Below, piece by piece: positions 61,202 to 64,000 of a stretch of 64,000 nucleotides of DNA. The notes beneath the pieces were generated by a model. It had not been told where the DNA came from, made no database searches, and saw nothing but the letters and a program-made list of their open reading frames with translations. The stretch is from Bradyrhizobium yuanmingense (lineage in GTDB: Bacteria; Pseudomonadota; Alphaproteobacteria; Rhizobiales; Xanthobacteraceae). The DNA lies in assembly GCF_900094575.1 (NCBI RefSeq), contig NZ_FMAE01000007.1:124001-188000 (forward strand). Direction: 5' to 3'. Both the position numbers and the translations under genes were made by a program. The number at the start of each line of letters is the position of its first letter. The first letter of the stretch is position 1.

Positions 61202-61215
61202 CTTTGTATACAAAG
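61202..61215. promoter_or_regulatory. Probable operator of the GntR regulator
   Basis: CTTTGTATACAAAG is a perfect 14-bp palindrome containing the TTGTATACAA core typical of FadR-subfamily operators. It lies in the 148-bp interval between the divergent regulator and tcuA genes, 77 bp before the tcuA start. Confidence 0.6.
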
Positions 61216-61291
61216 GTGCGCAATGGCCGATCGGCGCGATCGAGGCCCCGCTGGAAGAATGTCTCTAATTTGGCCGCATCGGGCAGACGGG

Positions 61292-62683
61292 ATGAGCAGC
61301 AAATACGACGTGCTGGTGATCGGCGGCGGCAACGCCGCCCTGTGCGCGGCGATCAGCGCGCGGCGCGGCGGCGCCTCGGTGCTCGTGCTCGAAGGCGCGC
61401 CGAAATTCTATCGCGGCGGCAACACCCGCCACACCCGCAACATGCGCTGCGCCCATGATGCGGCGACCGAAATCCTGACCGGCCCCTACACCGAGGAGGA
61501 ATTCTGGGAGGATCTGCTGCGCGTCACCGGCGGGCAGACCGACGAGGTGCTCGCCCGACATATGATCCGCGAATCCAAGGACATCCTGAACTGGATCGTG
61601 GAGCAGGGTGTGCGCTGGCAGCCCTCGCTCGGCGGCACGCTGAGCCTCGGCCGCACCAACTCCTTCTTCCTGGGCGGCGGGCGGGCGATGCTGAACGCGC
61701 TTTATCTCACCGCGGAGCGGCTCGGTGTCGACGTCGAATACGACGCCGAAGTCGTCGATCTCGTGATCGAGGACGGCATGTTCCTCGCCGCGCGCCTCCA
61801 GCGGCCGGTCAGGGGTGAGACCGAGATCCGCGCGACGTCATTGGTCGCCGCCGCCGGCGGGTTCGAGGCCAACATCGAATGGCTGAAGCAATATTGGGGC
61901 GAGGCCGCCGACAACTTCCTGATCCGCGGCACGCCCTATAACCGCGGCTCGATCCTGAAGATGCTGCTCGACAAGGGCGTGCAGGAGGTCGGCGATCCCA
62001 CGCAGTGTCATGCGGTCGCGATCGATGCCCGCGCGCCGAAATTCGACGGCGGCATCATCACGCGGCACGACTCCGTGGTGTTCGGCATCGTCGTCAACAA
62101 GCACGCGCAGCGATTCTACGACGAGGGCGAGGACATCTGGCCGAAGCGCTACGCGATCTGGGGCCGGCTGGTCGCGGCGCAGCCCGACCAGATCGCCTAC
62201 ATCATCTTCGATTCCACCGTCGTGACCAGCTTCATGCCGACGTTGTTTCCGCCGATCGCCGGGCAGACGATCGCGGAGCTCGCCGGCAAGCTCGCGCTCG
62301 ATCCGGCCGCGCTGGAACAGACCATCACCGAGTTCAACGCCGCGGTGCGGCCCGGGACCTTCGACCACACCATTCTGGATGATTGCGTGACGGAGGGCAT
62401 CACGCCGCCCAAGACGCATTGGGCGCGCCGGATCGAGACGCCGCCTTTTCTCGCTTATCCGGTGCGGCCCGGCATCACCTTCACCTACCTCGGCACGCGC
62501 GTGAACAAGGAGGCGCGAATGCTGATGAAGGACGGCAAGCCGTCCGCCAACATGTTCGCGGCCGGCGAGATCATGGCCGGCAATGTGCTCGGCAAGGGCT
62601 ATGCGGCCGGCATGGGCATGACGATCGGCAGCGTGTTCGGGCGGATCGCAGGACGGGAAGCGGCGAAACATGCACGGAACTAG
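61292..62683 (+). CDS. tcuA: FAD-dependent tricarballylate dehydrogenase TcuA
   Basis: The protein is 463 residues from the ATG at 61292, close to the 467 of the Salmonella enzyme. It has the FAD-binding VIGGGNAALCAAISARRGG, the TRHTRNMRCAHD segment typical of TcuA, and the end motif AAGEIMAGNVLGKGYAAG. It oxidises tricarballylate to cis-aconitate, feeding the citric acid cycle. An ATG at 61223 would add 23 unlike residues. It overlaps tcuB by 14 bp. Confidence 0.9.
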   Translation: MSSKYDVLVIGGGNAALCAAISARRGGASVLVLEGAPKFYRGGNTRHTRNMRCAHDAATEILTGPYTEEEFWEDLLRVTGGQTDEVLARHMIRESKDILNWIVEQGVRWQPSLGGTLSLGRTNSFFLGGGRAMLNALYLTAERLGVDVEYDAEVVDLVIEDGMFLAARLQRPVRGETEIRATSLVAAAGGFEANIEWLKQYWGEAADNFLIRGTPYNRGSILKMLLDKGVQEVGDPTQCHAVAIDARAPKFDGGIITRHDSVVFGIVVNKHAQRFYDEGEDIWPKRYAIWGRLVAAQPDQIAYIIFDSTVVTSFMPTLFPPIAGQTIAELAGKLALDPAALEQTITEFNAAVRPGTFDHTILDDCVTEGITPPKTHWARRIETPPFLAYPVRPGITFTYLGTRVNKEARMLMKDGKPSANMFAAGEIMAGNVLGKGYAAGMGMTIGSVFGRIAGREAAKHARN

Positions 62684-63770
62684 GATTCTCGACGAAGCCG
62701 ACCGTCTGATGACGGTCTGCAATTCCTGCCGCTATTGCGAGGGCCTGTGCGCGGTGTTTCCGGCCATGGAGATGCGGCGCGCCTTCTCCGACGGCGATCT
62801 CAACTATCTCGCCAATCTCTGCCATTCCTGCGGCGCCTGCTACGTCGACTGCCAGTTCTCGCCGCCGCACGAATTCAACGTCAACGTCCCGAAGACGTTG
62901 GCGGTTGCGCGCGCGGAGTCCTATGCGGCCTATGCCTGGCCGCGGCCGCTATCCGGCGCCTTCGCGCGCAACGGCCTCGTCATCAGCCTCACCGCCGCGC
63001 TCAGCATGGCGATCTTCATTCTCGGCTTTGCCGCCTTGAATGACCGCGGCGTGCTGTTCGGCGTGCACACCGGGCCCGGCGCCTTCTACAAGCTAATGCC
63101 GCACAACGCGATGGTCGCGCTGTTTGGCGCCGCATTCCTCTACGCGATCCTCGCACTCGTCATGAGCGTGCGTGCCTTCTGGCGCGACATCGGCACACCG
63201 ATCGGCAACCGCGCCGACGGCGGATCGATCTTTCAGGCGATCCGCGACGCCGGTGAGCTGCGCTATCTCCATGGCGGCGGCGTCGGCTGCTACAACGAAG
63301 ACGACAAGCCGACCGACCGGCGCAAGCTCTATCATCACCTGACTTTCTACGGCTTCATCCTGTGCTTCGCAGCGACGTCGGTCGCGACGCTCTATCACTA
63401 TCTGCTCGGCCGCGAGGCGCCGTATCCGTGGTGGGACCTGCCCGTGGTGCTCGGCACGCTCGGCGGCATCGGCCTGATCGTCGGGCCCATCGGCCTGTTC
63501 GCGGCCAAGATGCGGCGCGATCCCGCGCTGCTCGACGAATACAGCTACGGCATGGACGTCGGTTTCATCGCCATGCTGTTCCTGACCGGCCTCACCGGAA
63601 TGCTGCTGCTGGTGCTGCGCGAGACTGCCGCGATGGGACCGCTGCTCGCGCTGCATCTCGGCGCCGTGTTCGCGTTGTTCATCACCATGCCCTACGGCAA
63701 GTTCGTGCACGGCCTTTATCGCTTCACCGCGCTGGTGCGCTATGCGCAGGAGCGGCGGACGGCGGCGTGA
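62670..63770 (+). CDS. tcuB: Tricarballylate utilisation electron-transfer protein TcuB
   Basis: The 366-residue protein has two cysteine-rich iron-sulfur motifs (TVCNSCRYCEGLC and NLCHSCGACYVDC) at residues 16-62, then about six membrane helices with histidines suited to heme (KLYHHLTFYGFILCF; LYHYLLG). It reoxidises the reduced flavin of TcuA and passes electrons to the quinone pool. The transporter TcuC and regulator TcuR of enterobacteria are not here; a GntR regulator replaces the latter. Confidence 0.9.
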   Translation: MHGTRILDEADRLMTVCNSCRYCEGLCAVFPAMEMRRAFSDGDLNYLANLCHSCGACYVDCQFSPPHEFNVNVPKTLAVARAESYAAYAWPRPLSGAFARNGLVISLTAALSMAIFILGFAALNDRGVLFGVHTGPGAFYKLMPHNAMVALFGAAFLYAILALVMSVRAFWRDIGTPIGNRADGGSIFQAIRDAGELRYLHGGGVGCYNEDDKPTDRRKLYHHLTFYGFILCFAATSVATLYHYLLGREAPYPWWDLPVVLGTLGGIGLIVGPIGLFAAKMRRDPALLDEYSYGMDVGFIAMLFLTGLTGMLLLVLRETAAMGPLLALHLGAVFALFITMPYGKFVHGLYRFTALVRYAQERRTAA

Positions 63771-63797
63771 TCCGCGCGCCGCCCGTCTCGCAACCTC

Positions 63798-64000
63798 TTA
63801 CGCCACCTCGCGCTCGGGCGGGGATCCCTGCTCGCGGGCCATCGTCGTGGCCGTGACATAGTCGGTCTTGCCGGTGCCGAGCAGCGGCACCTTGTCGACC
63901 ACCATGATCGCAGCGGGCACGGTCAGCTCGGAGGCGCCGATCGCCTTGGCCTGGGCCTGCATCGCGCTGCGCTCGGCATTCTTCTCCGTCGTCAGCAGCA
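63798..64000 (-). CDS. AMP-binding acyl ligase, C-terminal end, cut by the window edge
   Basis: The last 66 codons of a minus-strand gene are inside the window. The segment ASELTVPAAIMVVDKVPLLG followed by TGKTDYV matches the C-terminal lid of acyl-CoA/acyl-ACP synthetases, with the catalytic lysine in GTGKTDY. The form is closest to Aas-type acyl-ACP synthetase/acyltransferase proteins, but the rest lies outside. It is convergent with tcuB, 27 bp away. Confidence 0.7.
   Translation of the reverse strand, partial: LLTTEKNAERSAMQAQAKAIGASELTVPAAIMVVDKVPLLGTGKTDYVTATTMAREQGSPPEREVA

Noticed and set aside
1-64000. CRISPR array
   Set aside because: No regularly spaced direct repeats with unique spacers were seen; the repeats present are single inverted pairs.

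Overview
The window reads as chromosomal DNA of a Bradyrhizobium-like alphaproteobacterium (Nitrobacteraceae/Bradyrhizobiaceae). This rests on high G+C throughout, small exported families typical of that group (DUF3551-, DUF992- and DUF6894-type proteins), many orphan solute-binding proteins (Bug, TAXI, Peripla_BP_6), and palindromic intergenic repeats of the type common in these genomes. It is an assignment from gene content, not from a database search.

Region 1 (1-5.7 kb) is a small-molecule catabolic patch: a truncated MmgE/PrpD start, a beta-hydroxyacid dehydrogenase, a complete MmgE/PrpD protein, a carboxymuconolactone-decarboxylase-like protein, a lactonase-like metallo-beta-lactamase, two decayed gene tails (SDR and Bug), and an amidohydrolase. 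Region 2 (6.2-29.7 kb) is a stress block. It has two RND efflux pumps with their adaptors, HdeD, a chain of small exported or membrane proteins, an AI-2E-family permease, two ArcD-like antiporters, a Bax-inhibitor-1 protein, arginine deiminase, an outer-membrane barrel, and a NarL-type histidine kinase followed by two tandem response regulators. Two FNR/FixK-like boxes lie in this block, so it plausibly serves acid and low-oxygen stress.

Region 3 (30.0-40.4 kb) is bounded by an intact tRNA-Ile2(CAU) gene and an exact 47-bp copy of the 3' part of that tRNA, 10,330 bp away in the same orientation. Between them is one coherent cassette: a MarR regulator with a visible operator, a flavin reductase, an HpaB-type monooxygenase, a cupin, a complete branched-chain-amino-acid-type ABC importer, a DUF2848 protein and an amidase. 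There is no integrase. It looks like a small integrated catabolic island whose substrate is unknown.

Region 4 (40.7-44.3 kb) holds orphan solute-binding proteins. Region 5 (44.3-58.7 kb) is a formate dehydrogenase and molybdenum/tungsten cofactor locus. It contains an HTH regulator fused to an oxyanion-binding-like domain, divergent from a TupA-like tungstate-binding protein; three MoeA-family proteins, one with a C-terminal binding-protein-like domain; MobA, FdhD, MobB and a TusA-like protein; and a two-subunit NAD-dependent formate dehydrogenase. The beta subunit is a NuoE-NuoF fusion, an architecture known from tungsten-containing FDH1 of methylotrophs. These genes together would import or sense the metal, build bis-MGD, sulfurate it and oxidise formate to CO2 with NADH formation.

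Region 6 (58.9-64.0 kb) has a YbaK deacylase, a HupE/UreJ-type protein, a GntR regulator with a perfect palindromic operator, tricarballylate dehydrogenase TcuA-TcuB, and the C-terminal end of an AMP-binding acyl ligase at the right edge.
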